64,000 nt of DNA from Lactococcus carnosus. GTDB lineage: Bacteria; Bacillota; Bacilli; Lactobacillales; Streptococcaceae. The stretch lies in assembly GCF_006770265.1 (NCBI RefSeq), contig NZ_CP017194.1, forward strand, positions 1,116,001-1,180,000. Reading direction: 5' to 3'. The position numbers and the translations under genes are program-made. Position 1 is the first letter of the stretch. Each line of letters opens with the position of its first letter. Under the pieces are notes generated by a model. That model did no database searches. It was not told the origin of the DNA and worked only from the letters and a program-made list of their open reading frames with translations. Of this stretch, positions 45,022-52,310 are shown in pieces.

Positions 45022-45543
45022 TTATTTATTGCTAAACAAAATCAAACTATCCAAGATAGTATGCAATGTTTCAACTTGTTTTTTAGTCATTTTTTCATTA
45101 GTCGCATCATGTCCTTCAACTGTTCCAATATGTGTCTTTACTTCAGCTTTTGAATTGATAGCAACTACAAACGGAACTGCCAACCGTTTCTCTGCTGTGT
45201 ATTTAATAAAAAACGTTTCAAGAAGTATATCATCTTGACTTGTATAATCCTCAGCCCGTGTGTTTACCACTAGTGATTTGGCATTTAATTTTTCTAATCT
45301 CTCATCAAATATTGGCAATAGCGCCAAACACCATGAACAAGTAGGAAAACCAAAGTAATAAAGACCTTGCTGTTTATCAGAAAGTTTTTTTAGACTTACT
45401 TTAGGTAATTCTCGTATCATTTGCGGGGTTTTATCATGATAAACTTCAGACGTTATTTGCTTTTTTGCCAGATAATAAACACCTAGACAAATAATGATGA
45501 TGATCAACACAATACCGATTAGCAGTTTAAGGTTTGTTTTCAT
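45022..45543 (-). CDS. Membrane-anchored thioredoxin-like protein of the peptide cluster
   Basis: The 173-residue protein has one N-terminal membrane helix (LLIGIVLIIIIICLGVYYLA, about 7-26) and an extracytoplasmic thioredoxin-like domain. The active-site motif is FGFPTCSWCLALLPIFDE (CSWC at about 69-72) and the cis-Pro loop is in LAVPFVVAIN. Its facing suggests a disulfide-forming or isomerising role outside the membrane, or a reductant. It is the last gene of the peptide operon and overlaps the M50-like gene by 17 bp. The precursor peptide of the cluster has exactly two cysteines, which is the natural substrate to propose. SkfH of the sporulation-killing-factor operon is a functional parallel. 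Confidence 0.75.
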   Translation of the reverse strand: MKTNLKLLIGIVLIIIIICLGVYYLAKKQITSEVYHDKTPQMIRELPKVSLKKLSDKQQGLYYFGFPTCSWCLALLPIFDERLEKLNAKSLVVNTRAEDYTSQDDILLETFFIKYTAEKRLAVPFVVAINSKAEVKTHIGTVEGHDATNEKMTKKQVETLHTILDSLILFSNK

Positions 45544-45895
45544 TACGTCTCTTTCTTATCATATTTATCATAGATAACAAGATGACCTCTCCATCTGAGG
45601 TCACAGGGAGTAAATTAAAGATATTACTCAAACAAAATAGTTTTAATAGCAACAAATTTTGACCATTAGGTAATAAAATACCCACCATTATTGACATAAC
45701 TGGTGCAATAGCTGCTATTATTAAATTATGTTTATCATTTTGTTGATTGTGATAAGTAACAGAAAAATTTAAAATCCCATTTCTATGTATATGAGGCTGA
45801 TAGCCCAGTACTATTGCCATAAGAAAATGTGATAATTCATGTATCATTAAAGATAGCATAATTGATAGGATAAATTTTGCTAAAAAAACAATCAT
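45527..45895 (-). CDS. Minimal M50 (site-2-protease-like) intramembrane protease
   Basis: The 122-residue protein has three or four membrane helices. The zinc motif HELSH sits in the first (LSLMIHELSHFLMAIVLGYQ, about 14-33), and NLLPVTSDGEVI at about 96 matches the N-x-x-P-x-x-x-x-DG motif carrying the third ligand. It is much shorter than ordinary site-2 proteases and has no PDZ or CBS domain. Site-2 proteases cut type II membrane segments; the cluster's peptide has that topology. YydH of the epipeptide operon is a comparable peptide-cluster M50 enzyme. The start overlaps the small two-helix gene by 4 bp (ATGA). Confidence 0.75.
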   Translation of the reverse strand: MIVFLAKFILSIMLSLMIHELSHFLMAIVLGYQPHIHRNGILNFSVTYHNQQNDKHNLIIAAIAPVMSIMVGILLPNGQNLLLLKLFCLSNIFNLLPVTSDGEVILLSMINMIRKRRNENKP

Positions 45896-46158
45896 TTGCT
45901 AGTCATTTTCCAATCAAAGATTTTCTTAACAACGAAAAAAATACCAATAATTGTCAGGTAACTTATAAACACTTTAAAAGTTAATGAAAATGTTGTCGTC
46001 ATCTCAGTTGCCGTATCGACATTACTGATTTTCACACCTAATATAGTCTCCCTTATTTGAGTTCCTTTTACTTGAAACAATTTAAATAAGGTCTCAAATA
46101 CTAAAATAAATAAAAATGATACAGTTGCAATTGTAAAAATACGACTATTTTTCTCCAA
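45892..46158 (-). CDS. Small two-helix membrane protein of the peptide cluster
   Basis: The 88-residue protein has helices at about 8-29 and 59-80, with a polar extracytoplasmic loop between (KGTQIRETILGVKISNVDTA). It overlaps the permease gene by 14 bp and the M50-like gene by 4 bp, so it is translated in step with both. I recognise no family. Candidate roles are an immunity protein, a subunit of the ABC permease, or a partner of the very short protease. Confidence 0.55.
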   Translation of the reverse strand: MEKNSRIFTIATVSFLFILVFETLFKLFQVKGTQIRETILGVKISNVDTATEMTTTFSLTFKVFISYLTIIGIFFVVKKIFDWKMTSK

Positions 46159-47512
46159 TGGCTCTCTCCTTTTTAATGACGTATGCGAATAAACATAACT
46201 GAGTTATAATGATAAAACTTGTCAGCTCAGGTTTTTTCGACAAAATAAAGCAGATCATGATCGTCATGGCTAAAATGATCATTTGTGTTGTTTCATTTAA
46301 TATGCCATCAGATTTAGGAAATAAATAGCCTAAAATAAGGGACGTTAGCGCAACCCACACAGACTGTAGCAAGTTAAGGTAATTATCATAACTGACGATA
46401 ACATTTGGTAAAACGAGGATAATCAGCATCATGAGTTGATACCCTATATCTCGTTTCAAAGAGATTGAATAACTAGTAAATAGCCGTCGAAATCGGCTCA
46501 TGTTATCATAAAATGGTAAGCAAAAAACACCTGAGAACACCAAAATCATTTGTAAGATAAGCTGTAACTGTTTGAAATCCTGACTGACATATAAAATAAC
46601 GACAAAAGCAATCATTAAAAACAAAACATACCAATTATTTTTAGTTCTGAATAAGGATATGAGATTACTAGATAACAAATTTTTTATTGTCGGTCCAATT
46701 TTGATATATTTACTAGTCGTTAATATCTGTTCTGGAAAAATAAATTTCCTAATCAGTAGTAAACTCAAGAACAACAGCAATAAAACACTCAGACATACAA
46801 TCCCTATCAAAACTGAGATATGCGTTGTAAGCCCACTCAGTTTTTCTTCTAATTTATACCTAAATAGAAAATAATAGAGCAGAGCACTCACCAGTAAAAT
46901 AATATCAGCGGTATACTTGACGATCAGTCTACTTTTACCTTTAGTAAAAGTAGGCATTTTTTTATACAAAAAATCTAGGCAGATACAAGTCAAGATAAAA
47001 ATAGCCTGTAAAATAAGCCAAATCAAAACAAATAGCAGTTTGGATGATGTCACGAGTGTCATCATCGGTGTGATAATTAGCATGATAAATTCATATAAGC
47101 TAATCATGATAGAGAATTTAAATATCAAAAAGCTCAATTGAATTTCATTTTCCTCAAAAGGTAATGATTTTGCAAAAAATAATGAAACTTTATCCAAAGC
47201 TACTGTATTTACAACAAATAGATAGAGAATGACACCGAAAAAAAACGCTGATGAACACGCACTAAAAAATGTCGTCATCTGACCTTTAACGATTACTGCC
47301 AAAGAAATATTTTGATTTACCATGCTTATTTTAGCTAATTCGACCATATTAAAATAGAAATAGGCAAAATATAAGATTAAAATCATGGTGCAGGTCATAT
47401 AACGATTACGCTTTTTTTTGAAAAAAGGATGCTTGACAAGACTCCTAAAAGCATTGCTATAAAACAATTCAAGTAGTGTTAAAATACGCTTTGATGAGGC
47501 GTCTTTTATCAT
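46145..47512 (-). CDS. ABC transporter permease of the peptide cluster
   Basis: The 455-residue protein has about ten to twelve membrane helices, the first near 37-53 (TMILILYFAYFYFNMVEL) and the last near 413-445. It has long cytoplasmic basic stretches (HPFFKKKRNRY; FTKGKSRLIVK) but no ATPase or peptidase domain. The start is ATG 47512 behind GGAGG, 44 bp inside the ATPase gene. As in SkfF or YydJ, it pairs with a separate ATPase, probably for peptide export or for self-protection by expelling the peptide from the membrane. Confidence 0.75.
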   Translation of the reverse strand: MIKDASSKRILTLLELFYSNAFRSLVKHPFFKKKRNRYMTCTMILILYFAYFYFNMVELAKISMVNQNISLAVIVKGQMTTFFSACSSAFFFGVILYLFVVNTVALDKVSLFFAKSLPFEENEIQLSFLIFKFSIMISLYEFIMLIITPMMTLVTSSKLLFVLIWLILQAIFILTCICLDFLYKKMPTFTKGKSRLIVKYTADIILLVSALLYYFLFRYKLEEKLSGLTTHISVLIGIVCLSVLLLLFLSLLLIRKFIFPEQILTTSKYIKIGPTIKNLLSSNLISLFRTKNNWYVLFLMIAFVVILYVSQDFKQLQLILQMILVFSGVFCLPFYDNMSRFRRLFTSYSISLKRDIGYQLMMLIILVLPNVIVSYDNYLNLLQSVWVALTSLILGYLFPKSDGILNETTQMIILAMTIMICFILSKKPELTSFIIITQLCLFAYVIKKERAIGEK

Positions 47513-48179
47513 TCACTACCTCCATTTCTTTAATCGTTGTCTCTAAATTTATGATGTCATCGGCGTACTTTTCAAGTTTTCCATCGGACATCAAGAAAAC
47601 ATGTTCTGAAAAACGCTCAAGAATTGTTTTTGAATGCGTTACTAGCACAATTCCAGTATCCTTCGACATCTGTTTAAAAATTTCCTGTGTCAGCAAGGTT
47701 GTCTCAAAATCTAACCCACTAAAAATTTCATCTGCTAATAGATAATCTGTTTTTGCACCGATTGCTGCAATCAATTGTATCTTCTTTTTCATGCCGAATG
47801 AGTAAGTTTCAATGAGTGCATGGCTTTTTTCTGTCATACCATAGATGTCATATAGCGTATCGACTTGCCAACTGTCTGAACTAGCATACTGCTTTAAAAC
47901 AAATGATACATACTCTCTGCCGGTCATAAACTCAGGTAGGTAAAAATCAGATGGCAAGTAAAATAATTTAGATTTATAGGCGTAACAACCAGATTCAAAG
48001 TTATCTATCAATATCGTTCCTGAAAATTTTTTCAAACCAACGATACAATCAAATAACGTTGATTTACCACTACCATTGACACCAACAATGATACTGACAC
48101 TATTTTTAGCAAATGTCACATTGATACCCTTTAAAATTGGGTCATCATATCTTTTTTCAAGGTTTTTTATATTAATCAT
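47469..48179 (-). CDS. ABC transporter ATPase of the peptide cluster
   Basis: The 236-residue nucleotide-binding protein has Walker A VGVNGSGKSTLFD (about 33), Q-loop-like YLPSDFYLPEF, an ABC signature reduced to TYSFGMKKKIQLIAAI (SFGMK in place of LSGGQ, as in many peptide exporters), Walker B YLLADEIFSGLD and the H-loop VLVTHSKTI. Its C-terminal tail overlaps the permease start. The pair belongs with antimicrobial-peptide transport systems. It is separated from the peptide gene by a weak hairpin. Confidence 0.85.
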   Translation of the reverse strand: MINIKNLEKRYDDPILKGINVTFAKNSVSIIVGVNGSGKSTLFDCIVGLKKFSGTILIDNFESGCYAYKSKLFYLPSDFYLPEFMTGREYVSFVLKQYASSDSWQVDTLYDIYGMTEKSHALIETYSFGMKKKIQLIAAIGAKTDYLLADEIFSGLDFETTLLTQEIFKQMSKDTGIVLVTHSKTILERFSEHVFLMSDGKLEKYADDIINLETTIKEMEVVNDKRRLIKAYFNTT

Positions 48180-48193
48180 GTGATTTAAAAATA

Positions 48194-48211
48194 GAGAGAA
48201 AAAGATCTCTC
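48194..48211 (-). terminator. Weak hairpin between the peptide gene and the transporter genes
   Basis: GAGAGA and TCTCTC form a 6-bp stem; TATTTTTAAAT follows on the minus strand. It could be a partial terminator that makes the peptide message more abundant than the rest. Confidence 0.45.
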
Positions 48212-48222
48212 CTCTCCCGCTT

Positions 48223-48429
48223 TTACCTTTTACAACTGATCGAGACAGAAATTAAATTTGGTATGCCAAATTTAAGGCTACCCGTAAAACTTCCGCCACG
48301 CCAAGTGCAATAGACACCATAACCGACTACTGCAACAAGAGACAGCAACGCTACTATCCAAAAAATCCATTCAACCGCAATCTGCTTTTGATATTTCTGA
48401 TCTAGCATCTGAAAATAATGAGTCATCAT
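48223..48429 (-). CDS. 68-residue two-cysteine peptide precursor with one membrane helix
   Basis: The start is ATG 48429, 8 bp after a strong GGAGG; a TTG frame upstream overlaps that site. Residues 1-20 are polar with lysines (MMTHYFQMLDQKYQKQIAVE), 21-40 form a membrane helix (WIFWIVALLSLVAVVGYGVY), and 41-68 are an extracytoplasmic tail beginning CTWRGGSFTGSLKFGIP, with Cys41 at the membrane edge and Cys66 near the end (ISCKR). This is N-in/C-out, the type II orientation cut by site-2 proteases. There is no double-glycine leader or LPXTG. With an M50-like protease, thioredoxin-like protein and ABC transporter downstream, it is probably the precursor of a disulfide-closed antimicrobial or signalling peptide of about 28 residues. 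I know no matching family. Confidence 0.6.
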   Translation of the reverse strand: MMTHYFQMLDQKYQKQIAVEWIFWIVALLSLVAVVGYGVYCTWRGGSFTGSLKFGIPNLISVSISCKR

Positions 48430-48452
48430 TTGTTTTTCCTCCAAATTATAAA

Positions 48453-48468
48453 CTAGAGGTTACTCTAG
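48453..48468. promoter_or_regulatory. Perfect hairpin just upstream of the peptide ribosome binding site
   Basis: CTAGAG-GTTA-CTCTAG. On the message it lies 11 bp before GGAGG, so it may be a stabiliser or, on DNA, an operator. Confidence 0.5.
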
Positions 48469-48481
48469 CTAAAGGGAATTC

Positions 48482-48497
48482 ATGAGCATTAGCTCAT
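48482..48497. promoter_or_regulatory. Palindrome, Rgg-operator candidate
   Basis: ATGAGC-ATTA-GCTCAT, perfect, 53 bp upstream of the peptide start codon. Confidence 0.45.
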
Positions 48498-48652
48498 TGC
48501 ACTATCAGGCCGGATTTCATATCCCTATCTTATCTCATCCATATAACAAGGTGACTAAATTTAAATGCAACGTCTGACTAGTCAATCGTCGATATAAGAT
48601 GCCAAGTAAACTAAGCTTAATTACTTCGATTTTAGCACTTAGTAAAGAGATA

Positions 48653-48692
48653 GCATGTTAGAATAAAATCCTATAACTTCATTCTAACATGC
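48653..48692. terminator. 12-bp hairpin downstream of the Rgg-type gene
   Basis: GCATGTTAGAAT pairs with ATTCTAACATGC across 16 bases. The T-run (GTTTTTAAAATTTTT) is on the plus strand, where no gene reads into it, so orientation and role are odd. Confidence 0.5.
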
Positions 48693-48714
48693 GTTTTTAA
48701 AATTTTTAGTCTAA

Positions 48715-48759
48715 TTGCATAAACACAACACTTGATACTGAACTGTCATGTTTATGCAA
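48715..48759. repeat. 11-bp inverted repeat after the Rgg-type gene
   Basis: TTGCATAAACA (48715-48725) and TGTTTATGCAA (48749-48759) pair perfectly across 23 bases. No T-run follows on the minus strand, so it is more likely an operator or RNA structure than a terminator. Confidence 0.6.
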
Positions 48760-48826
48760 CAGTGAGTGAATCAAATAATTTTAATTATATAGTCAACGGA
48801 TTAACTATGAGAGGAGATGCAGGTGG

Positions 48827-49687
48827 TCAAGCATTAATGACAAGATTCAGTATTTTTTCAAATCGCTCAGCTATACCTACTGCACCAAATTTTTTTAGCC
48901 TATCAATATCATCCTGAATGTCAATCAAAAGTTCAGGATTAATTTTTTGTTTATACCTTGAAACTTTTTTTAAAATATGAAGTGATATTTTCTCCTCCAT
49001 GTCCCATTCTGTAATGAAATCATCTAATATTTCTTTAATTCTCTCCGCTCGCCTGTACCATCCTTTGCTAATTAAAAAAATATACAGATTAATAGCAGTT
49101 TTTTTGACACGATCACTATTCTGGAGAAAAAGAACAGATAATGTCTCACTGTCTAGCATATCTTGTCCCAAATCATAAACTTCCTCTTCATCCAGAAGTG
49201 CTAAACAACGGTTAAAGATACTAAGATCAAACATAGTCCACTGGGAAATCCTATTGAAATGTCTATTCAAAAAAGCTTTCTCTACTTTTGTTAACAGATT
49301 TTTTCCAGTCAGGTCTAGTATCACTGCTTTTGTCAAAATATTGAAGAATTTATCCATTTTTAACTTAGCATTTTCCTTCAGTAATTTTTTCAGTCCTACT
49401 ATGTCTTTTGCTATCTCATAAGCCCTAATTTTTTTACCAAAAGCTTGATATTGATTTGGTTCCTCAGCCCACAGCGCAAAAAATTCATTTGGCGTCATAT
49501 TAATCGCTTTAATCGCCAATAAAAATCGATCTGTTGTCAACATGCTCAAACCACTCTCAAACCGAGAAATTTGTGACTTAGAGAGATTATCATTTGATCT
49601 TGCAACATCTCCCAGGCTATAGCCTCGTTCCTCACGAATTCCTTTATAGTAATTACCAATTGTTTGTGATTGCGCTTCTTGTAACAT
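48827..49687 (-). CDS. Rgg/GadR/MutR-family transcriptional regulator
   Basis: The 286-residue protein begins at ATG behind GAGGTG. An XRE-type helix-turn-helix lies at about 10-66 (IGNYYKGIREERGYSLGDVA, LSKSQISRFESGLSMLTTDR), then a helical repeat domain with TLSVLFLQNSDRVKKTAINL and ERIKEILDDFITEWDME, the Rgg peptide-binding fold. Rgg proteins often answer short hydrophobic peptide pheromones and control nearby bacteriocin genes. It reads in the same direction as the peptide operon, 380 bp upstream of it. No obvious SHP gene was found next to it; a weak 26-residue candidate is noted at 49964. Confidence 0.88.
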   Translation of the reverse strand: MLQEAQSQTIGNYYKGIREERGYSLGDVARSNDNLSKSQISRFESGLSMLTTDRFLLAIKAINMTPNEFFALWAEEPNQYQAFGKKIRAYEIAKDIVGLKKLLKENAKLKMDKFFNILTKAVILDLTGKNLLTKVEKAFLNRHFNRISQWTMFDLSIFNRCLALLDEEEVYDLGQDMLDSETLSVLFLQNSDRVKKTAINLYIFLISKGWYRRAERIKEILDDFITEWDMEEKISLHILKKVSRYKQKINPELLIDIQDDIDRLKKFGAVGIAERFEKILNLVINA

Positions 49688-50187
49688 CTTTCACCTCATC
49701 AATTTCACTTTAAAAATACAGTGGATGTAGCTAGATATAAAAGTTCAAATCAACTGCATCAGAAAAATCAATTCAGCATGATTTGGAATAGTCGGTAATC
49801 TTTAATCAGGTCCATGTTATAGTCTAGGCGCTAGCGGAAGTTTTGAAGTGCTAATTCTATAGTAATAAGATTTTAATTAGTATTTTAGTATACGTCAACT
49901 CATTATATATAACCTCTACAACCATAATCATCATGTTTGCCTATATAACACGACTAGTTAGTCATGCTTGCTAAGCGGCCTGTATGCTTCAGTTATGTAC
50001 TAATTTGCATCATATTTCTTATTATATTTCATATAATGAATTAGTCGTATAATGTTATTATACATATATGTTATTTAATAGTCAACAAAAAAGAAAGCGC
50101 TCCATTTCCTGTTGTTTTGATGCTTGCTATTCTAAGTCATTTTTAGCACTTACCGATTCCAGTTATAGTAAAAGTTACAATAGAGCC
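49688..50187. other. AT-rich region upstream of the Rgg-type gene
   Basis: No supported gene. It should hold the rgg promoter. A 26-codon hydrophobic plus-strand frame at 49964-50044 lacks a ribosome binding site. Confidence 0.5.
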
Positions 50188-50220
50188 AAAAAAAGAGGCT
50201 CTATCAAGAGCCCTTTTTTT
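50188..50220 (-). terminator. Terminator of aroD
   Basis: GGCTCT and AGAGCC with long A- and T-runs on either side, 36 bp past the stop. Confidence 0.85.
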
Positions 50221-50255
50221 AATCATGATGAAATCTCAAATACACGCTATTTCAC

Positions 50256-50903
50256 CTATAAAATATGCTGTACCTGACGCATTTCAGTTAAACTTAACTG
50301 GCCTGGGGCACTCGTCGCATCAACAGCAGCAAAGGTCCAGCTGCTACCAAAGCTATCCCCAACCAGACGCGTTACTTTGCCAAGCTCTCCCATAGCCATG
50401 GTCACAACGATTTGATCTGGATGCATTTCAGAGAAAGTCAGTGTTTCTGACATCAATCTGAGCACGTCTTTTTTGTTTTGCGGCATACCAGCAAATTTGA
50501 CAACTTTAGGGTGTCTAGCCTGCATCTTGCCTAAAATTTCTGCTAGATTTTCTGGAATTTGGTCAAAATCATGATAAGAAGCGATTGCGTTCTGGGGAAT
50601 AGGAACCTCAGGAAATCGTAAAACTTCGATATCGATATAGGCAAACTCTGATGCAAATTTATCGATTAACCTTACATAGTCAGCATCAGAAAGAAACTGC
50701 TCATCTTTATCTTCTGTCCTAAATGTAAAAATAATGGGGTGATCAGGAAACTTGTCTTTAATTTTACTAGCTGCAAGATCTAGATCACTGATTGCTAAAA
50801 AATCTGCGCGCCACTCAATCAAATCGGCACCCTGATACTGATCAGAACTAAGTTGCTCAATTGCTTCCAAGCTCTTTGGCATGATTGGGACAACAATTTT
50901 CAT
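50256..50903 (-). CDS. aroD: Type I 3-dehydroquinate dehydratase
   Basis: AroD dehydrates 3-dehydroquinate to 3-dehydroshikimate, third shikimate step, through a Schiff base. The 215-residue TIM-barrel protein shows DLIEWRADFL (about 28-37), IIFTFRTEDKDEQF, the catalytic His in ASYHDFDQIP (about 114) and the Schiff-base Lys in VVKFAGMPQ (about 138-146), with GSSWTFAAV near the end. It is 20 kb from the other aro genes. It lies 2 bp after the RlmI-like gene, so the two form an operon. Confidence 0.95.
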   Translation of the reverse strand: MKIVVPIMPKSLEAIEQLSSDQYQGADLIEWRADFLAISDLDLAASKIKDKFPDHPIIFTFRTEDKDEQFLSDADYVRLIDKFASEFAYIDIEVLRFPEVPIPQNAIASYHDFDQIPENLAEILGKMQARHPKVVKFAGMPQNKKDVLRLMSETLTFSEMHPDQIVVTMAMGELGKVTRLVGDSFGSSWTFAAVDATSAPGQLSLTEMRQVQHIL

Positions 50904-50905
50904 AG

Positions 50906-52042
50906 TTACTTCATCTCCAACACAAAGACTTTCAAGTAATCAGACTGTGAATCTACTGAATTGACCGTAAAATCTGCCGGCAAACTAAATTCTTGGACAA
51001 TCTCAAATCGTTGATTGCCAAAGCCTTTTTTAATTTCAGCTAAAAAATCTGCTCTGCTTAGTCTGGCATGATTAGTCGATGCGATAATTTTACCATGCTT
51101 GTTTAAAATGGGTAGGGCATCTGCTATTAATTGGTGATAGTCTTTAGCAACTGAAAATGTCATCTTTTTATTTCTAGCAAAGCTAGGTGGATCTAAAACG
51201 ATCAAATCAAAGTGCAAGTTTTTTCTAGCCGCATACTTGAAATAATCAAATACGTCCATGACATGAAATTTGTGCGCATCTAATGGGATATTGTTGGCCT
51301 TAAAATGAGCTTCTGATAGCTCACGTGAGCGTTTTGCTAGGTCTACTGATACGGTTGACTTAGCGCCACCTATTGCGGCTGCCACAGAGAATGCTGCCGT
51401 GTAAGAAAACATATTTAACATGTCTTTTCCAGCAGCTAGTCCATCAATGAGCGCACCACGTACATCATGTTGATCTAAAAAGATCCCAGTCATCAACCCA
51501 TCATTTAAGAAGACTTGATACCGTGTGCCATTTTCAAGGACTATAAATTTATCTGGCGCTGATTGGCCATAAATATGACTTGAAATCGGTAGCTTACTTT
51601 CAAAGCGAACTTTTTCATAAGCACCTAATATTTCAGGAAAAACCTGTTTAAATGCTGATATGATTTCTTTTCTCAAGGAATAAACAAAGGCATTATACCA
51701 ATTAAAAAGCGCATATTCATCATATATGTCTATCGTGAAGCCACCAAAGTCATCTCCATCTTGATTAAAGACACGAAATGCGGTCGTTGCACTATCCTGG
51801 TAATACGGATAGCGTTTATGCTTAGCATCAGTCAAGAGGGCAACAAAATCTTTTGTTTTAATCGTCCAGCCAATCCCTTTGTTTTGACGTGAAAAGTAGG
51901 CTGATGTCAAGAATTGCTTCTCAAAATACAAATCAGCAAAGCCCTCAATATGTGTCTGTACAGGGAAGTCATGTGCATCTAGAACTGAGATCCCATCAGC
52001 TATTTTTTTTGCGGCAAATTTATTTATCGTTAGTTTAGTCAT
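50906..52042 (-). CDS. RlmI-like 23S rRNA cytosine methyltransferase
   Basis: The 378-residue protein has a short N-terminal PUA-like part, a central RNA-binding part (about 70-190) and a SAM methyltransferase domain: DMLNMFSYTAAFSVAAAIGG (motif I, about 207-226), STVSVDLAKRSRELSEAH, and LIVLDPPSFARNKKMTFS (motif IV, about 280). This layout is that of RlmI/YccW, which makes m5C in 23S rRNA; the exact base is inferred from family. It is first in an operon with aroD. Confidence 0.88.
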   Translation of the reverse strand: MTKLTINKFAAKKIADGISVLDAHDFPVQTHIEGFADLYFEKQFLTSAYFSRQNKGIGWTIKTKDFVALLTDAKHKRYPYYQDSATTAFRVFNQDGDDFGGFTIDIYDEYALFNWYNAFVYSLRKEIISAFKQVFPEILGAYEKVRFESKLPISSHIYGQSAPDKFIVLENGTRYQVFLNDGLMTGIFLDQHDVRGALIDGLAAGKDMLNMFSYTAAFSVAAAIGGAKSTVSVDLAKRSRELSEAHFKANNIPLDAHKFHVMDVFDYFKYAARKNLHFDLIVLDPPSFARNKKMTFSVAKDYHQLIADALPILNKHGKIIASTNHARLSRADFLAEIKKGFGNQRFEIVQEFSLPADFTVNSVDSQSDYLKVFVLEMK

Positions 52043-52310
52043 TAGTTAATATTATACACGAAAACAGATAAGAAAGCTATCTCATAAGGGGAAACAAGCG
52101 GACACCAAAAATGGGAACTGGATTAATCACCTCACCTTGGCATACCTTAAGTCGATAATTATGACAGCATCAGAAAATAAATGGGTCATTGTTTGCCAAA
52201 AAAGTGAAAATAGCGTAAAATGAAGAAAGATATTTTAGAGAAAATTTGTCATTATTATCAGTTGCGCCGAGTAACCAGGTGGTAATGACTATTAAAAGGA
52301 ATAGATTAAC
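52043..52310. other. Divergent promoter region of the RlmI-like gene and ltaS
   Basis: No gene is seen; a run AAAAGGAAT precedes the TTG start of ltaS. Confidence 0.5.

Larger units (their letters stand above)
48430..48826. other. Regulatory region between the Rgg-type gene and the peptide gene
   Basis: No gene is supported. It holds four inverted repeats (48453-48468, 48482-48497, 48653-48692, 48715-48759) and should carry the promoter of the peptide operon. Confidence 0.6.

Noticed and set aside
48732-48917. Plus-strand frame convergent with the Rgg gene as an SHP pheromone gene
   Set aside because: Too polar and too long for an SHP, and it is mostly antisense to the end of the Rgg gene.
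50068-50277. 69-codon plus-strand frame upstream of and overlapping the end of aroD
   Set aside because: It contains the aroD terminator, is antisense to aroD and has no ribosome binding site.
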